Assembly: GCA_000231825.2 (NCBI GenBank)
Contig: JH720336.1
Location: 314,235 to 378,234, forward strand
Length of the DNA: 64,000 nucleotides
Reading direction: 5' to 3'
Source of the DNA: Tetrahymena elliotti 4EA
Taxonomy: Eukaryota > Ciliophora > Oligohymenophorea > Hymenostomatida > Tetrahymenidae
Made by a program: the position numbers and the translations under genes. How positions within the stretch are numbered: the stretch's first letter is position 1; each line of letters opens with the position of its first letter. The notes beneath the pieces are model-generated. The model was given only the letters and a program-made list of their open reading frames with translations, had not been told where the DNA came from and searched no databases. Positions 51,075 to 62,149 of the stretch are shown in pieces.

Positions 51075-52118
51075 TTATGCAAATATCTCTTTATCATTCA
51101 CCCTATCTCATAAAAAAAGAAGAAACAAATCATACTGAAGAATAATTTAAATGAATCCAATGAGTATGCTCAAAAATAATAATACTGATAAGAATCTTAT
51201 AAATTACTGTTTAAAAACAACTAAGTATTTATCTGATCCAAACGCATTAAATGTTAGTACTATAAATTAATAAAAGAATTAATTATATCTTTGAAATTAT
51301 GTTTTTAAAACTATCTTTAACATCACAAATAATCTATGAATCTTAAAATAGATAATAATATCTATTTGCAAACTTATCTTAATGATTCTCTTAAATCTTG
51401 ATATCACATGCACACCTTAATTCACTAATTAATTTATCTATAATTATTTATAAAATGATTGATGACTAGAATATTTATAATGTCTATAGCTAACAAGAAT
51501 ATATATAATATATTTAGAGTGGCTATAGAATTTAAATCAAAATTAAATAAAATAGATATTTTATTTATCATTTCTAATGAAAGCAATAGATATTGTTTAG
51601 TTCAGATGAACATTTTAGTATTTTATTAGGAAATACTCTTTATTAAAAGATCGAATGTAAACTGGTTAGCGAATTAATTTATTTTAATTCATTGATTACT
51701 TACAATTGAATATTTTAAAATATCTAAAAAGAATTGAAATTTGAATATTCTTTATCGACTACCAATATAAATCTAGATTTTTTATGATTTTTTAAAGAAA
51801 AAATTGATAGATTTATTTGAATCTAATTTTTTTTTATATTAACAGATGAACCCATTTTATTAGAAATTTAATATTTTTGATAAATGTTGGATAGTTAAGC
51901 CAATTTTATGATTACAACTATTGCTTATGACTAACCAAAATTAATTTTGTTTCCTAATTAACATATCCATCCAATTATTTGAATTTATCAATTATTAGCT
52001 TAATATATTACCTAAATTTTATGTATTTTGTTTTAAAAACTTTCTAATTTCCTTTCTAATCAAATATATTATAAAGTGTTAAGAATTCACCCAGTTCTTA
52101 GCCTGATTCATTCAAAGA

Positions 52119-52720
52119 ATCTTGGTTCTACTTAAATTATCTTTGAATCCAGATAAAATATATTATGTAACAAATAATATATTTCAGTTTGGAGATGAAT
52201 ATACATAAAGATACTATTGAAAATAAAAGAATCGATATAATATACAGCAATAATATCTTTCTAAGAATCTTCATTTTACTAAAAATAATATTTCATAAGA
52301 ATAAAAGACAAATAAAAAAATATAATTGAGGATGGAAGTATATTCATGAATTGATATAAAAATGTCATTTAAAAAACATGAATCGTTATAACTATAAGAC
52401 TAATACACTAATAATATTATTCTGAGTATCTTGATTCAACAAAAATAATATTTGATTAGAATAAAAATAAATAACAAATAAGAGCATAACATATATATTA
52501 TAAGATATTGTATATGAATTGAGATAAAAATAAGTTGAATAAAGTCTGATGATAAATCAATATTTTTTTAAATAATAAAATGGAAAGAACCTTGATTCTA
52601 CTAAAGATAAAATATTTAGGCTGAATAAAAATATTGTGCATAGCAAAAAATATTTGTAAATAAACATAGAGAGATATTCATAGAGGACTGATGCAGATAA
52701 AGCAAGTACTAAAATAATGA
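52119..52720. repeat. Degenerate tandem repeat, four copies of about 150-160 bp
   Basis: Units begin near 52119, 52266, 52427 and 52587. Each starts with a variant of ATCTTGATTCTACTAAAAAT, continues with AATA(A)TATTT...AGAATAAAA and later holds GAGATGAATA/GAATTGATATAAA-like stretches. Spacing is 147, 161 and 160 bp. No protein frame is maintained across units. Confidence 0.65.
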
Positions 52721-52962
52721 CTTCTTTATTGTTTGTTTATTAACTAGTTATTTTGTTTATAGATGAATTTATTGAAATAAAAGATCACTCTTACTAATTA
52801 TAAAGCAAAGAAACTAATTTGTGCAAAACAAGCAATAATAATTAAAGATTTCAAATAACTTTTTGTAAAACGCAACTTGTACAATTAAAAACTTTAAATC
52901 TACCTCAATTTTTTCTATAAAATATTTTTCTAACATTATTTTTGTTTTAAATCAGTTTTTAA

Positions 52963-53734
52963 ATGTCATTGAGTTCTATCACTGTTGAAGAATTATAAAA
53001 TTTTAAAAATTTGGAAGATCAATTCATTATCGCTAATGTTTAATATTTATTTAGAGATTCTGCTCAAAGCAGCACCAATTTCAAGCAGGAATTCGTTGAA
53101 TAAACAATTGTAAATCCCCTCAAGTAATCTTCATTTAATTTCAAATAATTTTTTAAATAATCATCCTCAGTTTCTCCATTTAAAACTCAAAAAAATAAAT
53201 AAGTAAATTGTTATCTATCTGTGCAATCATCTAAATCAAATATCAGTGAATAATTTTTACAAAATAACAAATCATGATTTTTTTATTTAATAAATATTTT
53301 TCTTTTTAATTTTTTATTTTAAATAAAAAAAATTAATATGTTTTATTTTATTAGAAGCACATACGGTTAATTAGGATCTGCTAAATTTCAAGTGAAACTC
53401 CTTAAGTTAAATGATATAAGACTAACAGCTGATATTAAATTGGAAGCAAGGTACTTATAAAAATTAATTCATTTATTGTTAAAAAAAGTAACTTTGATAC
53501 TTGAATTCTTTTTATGGTTGAATTTGTCTTACTATAATTAGCATGTTTGTTTGTTTTAATTCAATATAAATCACACATTTAAATTTAAAAATTAGCTAGT
53601 TCACTGAATTTTGGGCAGCCTTTATCCTTAATAAAAACATAGGCAGTGTGGCTTATAAAGTAAAGCTGATTTCCATGCAGTTAGAATAAAAAGAAGAAGA
53701 ATTTGATGATGGTTCTGATGATATGCAAGATTGA
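52963..53734 (+). CDS. Small protein of unknown function with acidic C-terminus
   Basis: Three exons. ATG 52963 starts MSLSSITVEELQNFKNLEDQ; exon 1 is Ser/Gln-rich. Exon 2 contains GSAKFQVKLLKLNDIRLTAD and ends at 53450. Intron 53451-53595 joins EAS to QFTEFWAAFILNKNIGSVAY. The protein closes KVKLISMQLEQ, then the acidic EEEFDDGSDDMQD, TGA 53732. The alternating hydrophobic pattern in exons 2-3 suggests a small folded beta-containing domain. No signal peptide or membrane span. I do not recognise the family. The first intron border (between about 53200 and 53375) is not settled. Confidence 0.7.
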
Positions 53735-54954
53735 AATTAAATAATCTAAATTATAATTAAAATTAATCTAATATTGTTAGTCTAATAGCAAACTCCACAC
53801 AGTAAATCTTATGTATTATATATGTAAAACACCCAAGAAAATTATGTTAATAAGTTTTGTAATTAAAATCAGCTCCTCTCAGAATAAATTGCCTTATGTG
53901 CTTAATTCACATCCACTTAAATTTATTATAATAAGACTCTTAATTTCTAAAAAATCTCTAACATTCACATTATTTAAAAAGAATCCCAGCCTCACACTTC
54001 TTTGTTATTTTTATCTGAAGTAGCAATTCTTAAACAATATGATGTTAACTATTAAAATTAAATAAAATAATGAATAAATAGTATGCTCAATAAATATGCA
54101 TGGCTATAAATAAAATAATTAATAGTTAAATTAACTTATAAGCCTATCTTAATTGTCATTTTAAAAAATAAACAGAAATTCTCATAATTTTAATAATTAT
54201 TTGAATTAAAAATACATGAGTTAAAATGTAAAATTAAATTCTTTGATAAATGCATTCTCTTTAAAATTAATCTTTCTTTTATTTACTTACAATTGATTGT
54301 AAAAAAATAATTGAATTTTCTTAATATTCTTTTAGGCTCAAAAAAAAAAAGTAAAATATAAAAATAGAATAAAGTCTTGAGAATAATTTAAAAAGTAAAA
54401 GTCTTCAAAATTTTCCAAATGAAAATTTTCTTTTTACACTCCCTATCATGCTTTAAAATAAAATTAAAAAATGGGAGGGAATATTTAAAAATTTTCTAAT
54501 CTTTTTACAGATTCTACAGAAAAATGAAATTAAAATTCTACGCTCTGTAAGGATATCCTGAAAAGAAAATAAAAAACTAAATTTGTTAATTTTTATAAAA
54601 ATTTTAACATTTACTAAAAAACTAATTTTGTTAATTTTTATAAAAATTTTAACATTTACAAGGTTAATTAGAAATAATATTCTTTTATTTTTTATAAAAT
54701 TAGTCTGAACTTTAAATAAAAAATTTAAGGTAATTTTGCTTAAGTTAAGAAAAGTTGACTCAGTATTAATTATGTAGAAAGTGTAAATTTATTTGTTTAT
54801 TGAGAGTAAAAAGATTAGAAAAAAGTTAAAATTAAAAAGTGAATAAATAAAATACAATTTTTGTTTTGTTTGAAAAACTGTAAAATAATAATAAAATTAT
54901 CTTTAATATTTATAAAGTTAGTTTGTTAAGAATATACTCTTTAGAATCTATCTT
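53735..54954. other. Intergenic between convergent genes
   Basis: AT-rich, with a 45-bp tandem duplication at 54571-54660. The 70-codon ORF at 53811 has no family features and is probably chance. Confidence 0.55.
54571..54660. repeat. 45-bp tandem duplication
   Basis: AAAAAACTAAATTTGTTAAT and the following TTTTATAAAAATTTTAACAT plus TTACT occur at 54571-54615 and are repeated from 54616 with one or two changes. Confidence 0.9.
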
Positions 54955-57927
54955 TCAATAGTAGAAATCACAAATTAAAATATTGGGATTGAAAGGGATT
55001 GCTTCTCTAAAATAATTATCAAATAAAGCTATCCTTGTAATATTTGATTCTCTTTATTTTATAAACTCTAACAATTTTTTATATTCTTCTGATTCATTAA
55101 TAGTTGTTTCTGTAACAATATGTCCATCTTCATCTAAGCTTTGGAAACTCAACACCCTTTTTCAAATTAAAATGAGCAATTTTCATATTTAATTCCAAAC
55201 AAAAAAAATAAAAGTAACAAAATAAATTTTAAATTAATCTTTTTAAAAAGAGAGAGAATTTAGATTAGATTAATTCAAATTTTAAATGATAATATTATTT
55301 TACCCAAGCTTAAGCTTAAGTTTTGCTAGATAATGTAGTTATCGAAGGTTGAAACATACATACTTAGATTAATTTACTGTCATGTTATTTCCTCTATTTT
55401 GTAAAAATGAAAATTTCATAAATAAATTAGAGACTTATGAATAAAGCTAATCAATACCTAAAATTTAATTTTAAGGAAATAATTGACTGCATTGTATTTA
55501 TTCTTTATGCAAATGCTGCTAAATCTTCACCATCTATATTATTCGAGCTTATTATATTAATAAATAAATAAATAAATTAGCTGACATCGTTGCTTTAATA
55601 TAATATTGTTAATTTTTTTTCTTTAATTTTGAGTTAAAATTATTTTTATCATACCTTAAATTCAAGCTCAGAGTTTGTAAATTTTTTAATTTTATCAGTT
55701 AGGTAGCCATATCATCAAGGGTGCTTTCCCATTAGAAGTTTACAGTCTAGCTTAGATCTAATTTTAAGTAAATCCACCTATCTGAAGCACATAAATCTTC
55801 CAAAATGGAATTGAGTTCTTGAGCATTGACTTAGTTTTGGCTTTTAAGAAATTAAAGAGAAAATTAAGATAAAAAAGAAAATTCAAATAAAATATTACCT
55901 AAATTTGAGTGAAATAGAATTAAGAGAGATATTTTCTCTTAATAACTACCTAAGACTGCTCACATCTTTAGAATTCAAAGCTGTACCAAATCTATTAAAT
56001 TAATTAAAAAAGTTTGATCATTATTGCATACCAAGATTCCAGTAAAATGTAATTTTATTGTTATAAATTCTTTACGTAAACCAAGGTAATAAAAAAATTA
56101 AATTATTAATTTGCCTAAATAAATTTGCAAACAAAAAAGATTTTTATTAAAAAATTTATAGTCATCTATCTATCTATATGTCTGTTTAATAATTAAATAT
56201 TAAACATTTCTAGATTATGTTAAATATTCCTTGGTATTTAGTTCTAATTTTTAGTCTATTCTCTCACTTTTCAATTAAGCTTACTTAATTTTTTGAAGGA
56301 TGATCAAATGTAAATTAGATTAATAGGAAACAAACGATAACTACAAAAATTTTAGTAAATGATAAAATGAAGGAAGGAAATACCTGTTTTTGATATACAA
56401 GGACTTGAGTGTTTAAATAGATAGCAACTTACTTGCAATATTTGAGACACCGTCTTAATTAAATCTAATTTATTATTTAAAATATTTATTTATGTAAGTA
56501 TAGACTAAATAATGTGTAATATACGTCAATTATATACTCAATTTTTCTAAGCATTTATTATTTTAAAATAGATTGTCTTAAATCTTTTTATACTCTAACT
56601 CTTATTCTGATAATTCTTGTTCTTTTTTTTCTTCTTCTTCAGATACTATTTTGTTATTTTAATCTTTATTATCCTCATTTTATCCTTCTTCTTCTATCTC
56701 TTATCCTTCTCCTTATTCATTGTCTTCTCCTTCTTATTCTTCTTCTTCCTAATCACTACCGTTTTCTACTTATACTTCACCAAATTTATGGAAACAAAAA
56801 GGCTAGTTCCTAATTTTAAGTTTAAAATTGATAAAATAGAATATCTCTGAAATGAATTTACTGAATCATTAGATTAAGGCTTTTGAGTGAATGTATCTGA
56901 TTGATTGTATTTAAAGTGTCGAGAACAGATAGTTAACTGAACGATGTAACACTATTAAAATTAATAAAGTAAAAATTGATCAATATTCTAAATTCTTAAT
57001 TAAAGATAATAATTATTTACGTTATAAAATTAAGAGAAAGAGATTGCAACTAAGATGGTAATTTCAAGAATTTTGGCGATTTAATCTTAGAAGCTTAAAT
57101 GCTTAAGCTAAAGTGCTGTAAATTTATTAATTCGGATAGATCTAAGCTGTTTTCAGCTGGTTTTTCTAATGCTGAATTATAGCTTAGATCTAAGCTAATA
57201 CTCTCTAAAGTTTTGCATTTATTTAAAGCCTAACCAATTTCTTAAATGTTGCTATCTACTAAATTATTTTATCTAAACCCAAGGGTCAATTCTCTTAATG
57301 AAGTTAACTACCCAATTCTCTCATTTAAATGCTTAATTACTTCACTCTCCAGTTTGCATTAACTAATTTAAAAAAATATTATTATTTGTCCTCATCTCTA
57401 ATGAAAATAATTTACTTAAATATTAAAGTGACATCTTATAATCCAGTAACTCTAAAAAGCTTGACAATAACTCCTTAATAGCCTTTACTTCCTAATAATT
57501 AGCAATCCCTATTTCAAATAAAACTTACTTAGTATTCATTTAAAATAAGCATACAATAGTATAATTAATTTATTAAATAAAAGCATCAAATCTCATACGT
57601 GAAATTGAGTGATATGGTTTTTAAGTTAGGTAATTTGGATACATTGGAAGATATTCCTATAGCTGATTCACAAGGTAATTATGTATATTGCATATCAAGT
57701 AGTAACTCCTAAATTACCTCCTAATTCATTAAGTTTCTGATCTAAGTAAAACTGATTCCAATTTCATCCTAAGTAGTAACAAACCTATTAATGAATTCAT
57801 TAATTTTAAAATTATTTTTAGCTATTTCATGCTAAACTAAATCTTAATACCTAATTTTTTTAGGTTTTATTTTAATCGCCCTAAGTAGCTTAAGGTATTC
57901 ATAAAGATCTCTATTTTTCTTGCTCAT
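54955..57927 (-). CDS. Leucine-rich-repeat protein with acidic insert
   Basis: Minus-strand, multi-exon. The provisional Met at 57927 opens MSKKNRDLYEYLKLLRAIKI, but the frame stays open upstream to about 58150, so the start may lie earlier. LRR motifs follow: VSKLPNLKTISLNF, LTSLRELTLGFRQNNLVDSN, CKTLESISLDLSYN, ELINLQHFSLSI, and LPSQLQSLSLNF. Then comes an insert very rich in Glu and Gln (about 56615-56800) and more LRRs (NKCLEKLSIQLTYIT; LIKLKNLQTLSLNL). The last exon reads VLSFQSLDEDGHIVTETTIN and ends at TGA 54957-54955. It is related in style to the LRR gene at 28.6-30.0 kb but more diverged. LRRs usually mediate protein binding. The plus ORF at 56617-56850 is the antisense shadow of the acidic run. 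Exon borders are approximate. Confidence 0.72.
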
Positions 57928-58999
57928 TAAGCCTTAGAATTTCTTAACTTTTTAAACTAAATCTCTTTTTAAACCTGCTTTTTTAAAACAACTTTTTTAG
58001 TTCTATTTTTCAAAAAATCTTAAATGATATAAACAATTCTTTTAATATATCTGATAGTTTTTCCTGTTCTGATATAATACTAATAAAAAATTTTATTAAT
58101 GCGTCTTTTTATCAGATAGACAACAAATCACTAATAAAATAGAATATTCATTTAAGTAAAAAAAATATTTTTTTTCTTTGAAGAAAATTGAAGTAATCCT
58201 AGATACTTTAATTTATCCTAAAATGTAATTTCTTGTTTAAAAAAGTAAGCTAAGTATTATCAACAATTTTTTTGAAAATTTGGTGATTTTTATTTACCTA
58301 ATTCTATCTAATTTTTTTCAAATTATAATTGATTGTCTACTAAACTAAAAAGAAACTTAATATAAAAAATGATTTAAGACAAAATGAAATATATTTTTTT
58401 TAGAATTTTAAGTAGTTTTTAGTATAAACAAATGTAAAATTTAAAATATATTTGTTATATCAAACTCAAAAAAGATTCTTTTAGTCAAAAATTTATGATA
58501 CTGAAATCTGATGATCATCTTTTTATTCATCGGTTTTTAAGTATTAGAATTTACAATCAAATAATTTTGGTTGTTCAGAATATTAAAAATATTTTCTAAC
58601 TGCATTTAAAAGTCATTAAAATAAAATTATCTTCCTTTCTAAAATATATGAGGGAATCATAATCAAAATAGTATAAAATTTAATAAAAGTTTTTTTCACT
58701 CTAAAAGATTGATTGTAAATAATTAAGAAGCTTAAAATTGATTTTACTAAATAAAATGCATGAATAAGTTTAAACCTATTATTTATTTAACTAATAAATA
58801 ATTTATTTGTTAAAAGAATACTTTTTTGTACAATTTGTCTTAAAGATTTTCAAATCTTATCTAATTATTATTCTTTTATAAAGTTAGAAGCAAAATAAAT
58901 GTTATATCATTTGATAATTTGATAGATATTTACGGTTATTCATTTAAAATAAAATTAATAAATGCATTATTATAGAAATGTACAATAAAATAGTTATTT
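57928..58999. other. Intergenic
   Basis: 57928-58150 may still be 5' coding sequence of the LRR gene, as the minus frame remains free of TGA. The remainder to 58999 is AT-rich with no coding-like frame noticed. Confidence 0.45.
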
Positions 59000-60458
59000 T
59001 CAATCTATATCTTATAAATCATAAAGAGTTTAGCAAGGATTTATGCTTAAGAATGGAGATATACTTGACTAGAATACTAAAATGATGTAAATTTATCTAA
59101 AGTAGAGCTAGACTTACCTTGAAATTAATTTTTTTAAATAGACACACTATTTTTGAGTAAAGTTTTGGAATGTGTCATCCACAGAAAATTTATAGAGTCT
59201 CAGTTTAAATAATAGGTTAAGTTTTTTTTCATCCTACTCAATAATTTTTGTAAATTTTACAAGAGGAAGCTGGTTTTTATTTATAATCATATTTTGGATT
59301 TAATTCTTAAAGAATAAATAGCTAATTTTTTATTTTTATTCATCTAATGTAACCAAATTATCCAATTTAATATACAAATTTTTGCTATTATAATCAAATA
59401 TTTTATCAAAAATAATTTATTTAAAATCATTTAATTTTCTAATACTATAGTTGTTGTAATCGTTTATTCTTTCTACCCATAAAAGTTTGATGTTTTTGCT
59501 TCTTTTTATTATCAAAACTACTTTCTTCAGAGTATGAATTTTTGCTTAGAAATGAGAGTAGTTGTTAGTTTATAATTCATGATATTATTTTAGCATTCTA
59601 TATAGAGATAAAGTCAGATTAATAATAAAACAATACAGAACTATTCTATAGAATATTTAATAGTAAATGAAGTCAGAGTTACTATGAAATTTATTATCAA
59701 ATGTATAAATTAAAAAAATGAAGCCTTCTAAATTCTATCCAGCTCTTAAAATAGTCAGTGATATTTAAGATGGTATTTCTTTTGCAAATATATGACCATA
59801 AGTGAAATTCTCACAATAAAAAGGTGAATAATCACAAGGTATACTTAATGATGTCATTGAACCTAACGTGATTGACATAATAATTATTTAATCAGGTTGA
59901 ATTCCATACACTTAGTATTTTTTCTAGTAAAATAGCGCAATTTATAAAATCAGTATAAAAGATTTAATAAGTATAGCTATAAATAATCTATTAATATTGC
60001 TAATAAACAGTAGAAGCAAACTTTAGTAGCATACCATCCCAAAGAAAATTGAAAAAGTTTGAAGCAGAGTAATTCTTGTGAATTATGTTTTGCCATAAAA
60101 GTCAATAGTGTATAAAAAATAAAGAGATTTTAAATAAAATCCTATCAGTAGCAACATAATCAAAATAGTTGATTCAGAATTAAAAGAAGTGGAGTACATT
60201 TTCATGTCAATAAATAGGTTCTTTATGACTATCACATCATATATTATCAAGAAAGAGGGTAAGTACATGAAAGATAGTTCTCTGTATATTTATCTGTATT
60301 ACTTGTGGAAATCGAAATTAAGAAGCAGCTACATTATTAGCCTTGCATTCCCTACTTTGTATCTAGCAGATTACAAATGATAAAAAAATATGGTAGTTAT
60401 TTTTTGTACAATCAAAGCAGTAAGAAAGCAAAAAAATTAACTTTTCTCGCTTTTCCAT
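59000..60458 (-). CDS. Multi-pass membrane protein of unknown family
   Basis: A minus-strand frame free of TGA runs for about 430 codons and ends at TGA 59002-59000. Hydrophobic spans include ILIMLLLIGFYLKSLYFLY, LLQTFSIFFGMVCYQSLLLLF, LFIAILIKSFILILQIALFY and IVLYCFIINLTLSLY. The polar C-terminal third is Lys/Gln/Leu-rich (KLWVERI-like region, then NLYIKLDNLVTLDEQKQK). A putative first exon starts at 60458 (MEKREKLIFLLSYCFDCTKN) in a different frame, so an intron between about 60360 and 60230 is needed and is not proven; Met 60268 is the fallback start. No pore, transporter or enzyme signature was recognised. The plus ORF at 60189 is a shadow. Confidence 0.6.
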
Positions 60459-61639
60459 CTCAAAACTATTGCTAGTTAAATGAGATTAAAGTATATACAC
60501 CTAAATACAACAATCAACTTGACCAAGTTAAACATGATTTTAAAATTTTATCCAGTTTCCCTTATGGTTAATTTCTCTTATTCTTCTCTTCTTACTTATA
60601 AATATTTTTAATTCTATCGCTTAAAAAACTACATCAAAAAGATTTAATTCAAGCTAAGAAGATGGGTGATGTTTTCAAATTTATTAAAAACACATAATAA
60701 AATCTAAAAAGTATTAGTCTATAATTACAACACAAACAAATTCAAGTTTCAAGTAAACTGTTTATTACTTTAAATAACTTCAAGAATGTTAATTTCTCTC
60801 CACACAACTTTTCTCTAAAAACATAAAACTTTTGTAAATTAAATTTTCATCAAATTAAAATCCTTCTTCAATTTTTTTTCAATTTATCTTCTATTTAGTT
60901 AATTATTTTTAATATACTTTTAAAAATTAACAGTATTAGTCATTAGAGAGATAATTTTTTTATCCCTTTAAAAACACTTCATTAATTTTTATTTAACAAT
61001 TTAGAAACCTAAATGCTCTTTCAGGATACTAAAAAAGATAAAAAAATATTTTTTAAATTGATAATTTTATGTATCATATTTTGAATTATTTTAACAAATT
61101 AACAAAAACATTAATACCTTTTAATTAAAATATTTCTACTGAAATATATTTCATTTTTATTGTTTAAAAGTTAACAAATAAATAAGTTAAATAAGTTGAA
61201 TAAGAATTTGCTCTTTTCTAATATTAAAAAAATTTTTGTTTTTTTCTTATCTTTTTTTTTAAACATTATTTTTGAAATAAATTTTTTTTTAATTCCTGAC
61301 AAGTTCATACCTTCCTAAAATCGGTTTGAATAAAAAATTAGGTTTTTTATTAGATGCTTTTGTTAATATTAACGAAATAAAGGAAATTGATCAAATATTA
61401 TTGTTAGTCAAAATCTATGATCTAGTTATTAAAAATTTAAAGTTTTTGAAATTTGTAAAGATTTAATAAAAGCAATTTGAAAATTTATTTTTAGCAAATG
61501 ATTTCTTCTTAAAAAAGAGACGGAGCGTTCATATTTAGCATGCAGTAGAATAAGAATTTTAGCATCAATAAAAAATTAATTATTTTGTTTAAATATAATA
61601 TAGCTCTAATCCCCTTCTTAGTGTAATTGTAGACAACGA
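60459..61639. other. Intergenic, divergent promoters
   Basis: AT-rich spacer between the divergent membrane-protein gene (minus) and the small plus-strand gene. A frame from ATG 61499 (MISSQKRDGAFIFSMQQNKN) could be an alternative 5' part of the downstream gene, but would need an intron of only about 25 nt. Confidence 0.45.
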
Positions 61640-61948
61640 ATGGAGAAAAGAATCTTTCAAAAGTATGCTTTCAATAATTATTAATAGATAGTAATTAATC
61701 TCCATTTTAAAAAAATAGATGTGAATATTTTTATTCCTGAAGGAGCTAAGCTAACTATAAATAATGATGCAAATGACGCCCATGAACCATCTTTGAAGTT
61801 TCCAATTGAAAAAGTAAAAGAATGGAATGATATAGGTTTACATGAACTTTTAGGTAAGTTAAAAATCAAGAAATGAAATATTTAATTGAAATGATAATAA
61901 ATAGGAAAATATACAGACATCAAAGAAATCGATAAAAAAGATAAATGA
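61640..61948 (+). CDS. Small protein of unknown function
   Basis: ATG 61640 (MEKRIFQKYAFNNYQQIVIN) reads through LHFKKIDVNIFIPEGAKLTI and FPIEKVKEWNDIGLHELL. An intron from about 61854 to 61902 then joins GKYTDIKEIDKKDK and TGA 61946-61948. This gives about 86 residues with no signal peptide or membrane span. The central block reads like a compact beta-sheet protein, but I do not recognise it. Alternative: the true start is ATG 61499 with a different splice. The minus ORF at 61681-61869 is a shadow. Confidence 0.55.
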
Positions 61949-62149
61949 AAATAGACTAAAAGGAAGGTTAGAATACTACTACTATATTAATAATACCAAT
62001 TAAATAAATAAATAAACAAATAAAAATGCCCAAAAATATTATATTGTATTTCAATTAATATAACAAGTATATATATTTTACTTTTTTTTCAAACTTCCTA
62101 TTAATTTACCAAACATCAATTCACTCATTCAATCTATGTCTTTAAAATA

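Larger units (their letters stand above)
49582..52962. other. Long intergenic region (3.4 kb)
   Basis: The first 0.9 kb is C/T-rich on the plus strand and includes a (TTCC)n tract at 50001-50032. Then AT-rich DNA with an (AAAT)n tract at 51045-51069 and a degenerate tandem array at 52119-52720. No convincing coding frame was seen on either strand. Confidence 0.5.

Noticed and set aside
53811..54023. 70-codon ORF as a small gene.
   Set aside because: No family features, no splice context, and composition typical of chance ORFs in AT-rich DNA.
56617..56850. Phe/Leu/Ile-rich apparent transmembrane ORF on the plus strand.
   Set aside because: Exact antisense of a GAA/GAG/TAA-rich acidic tract in the minus-strand LRR gene.
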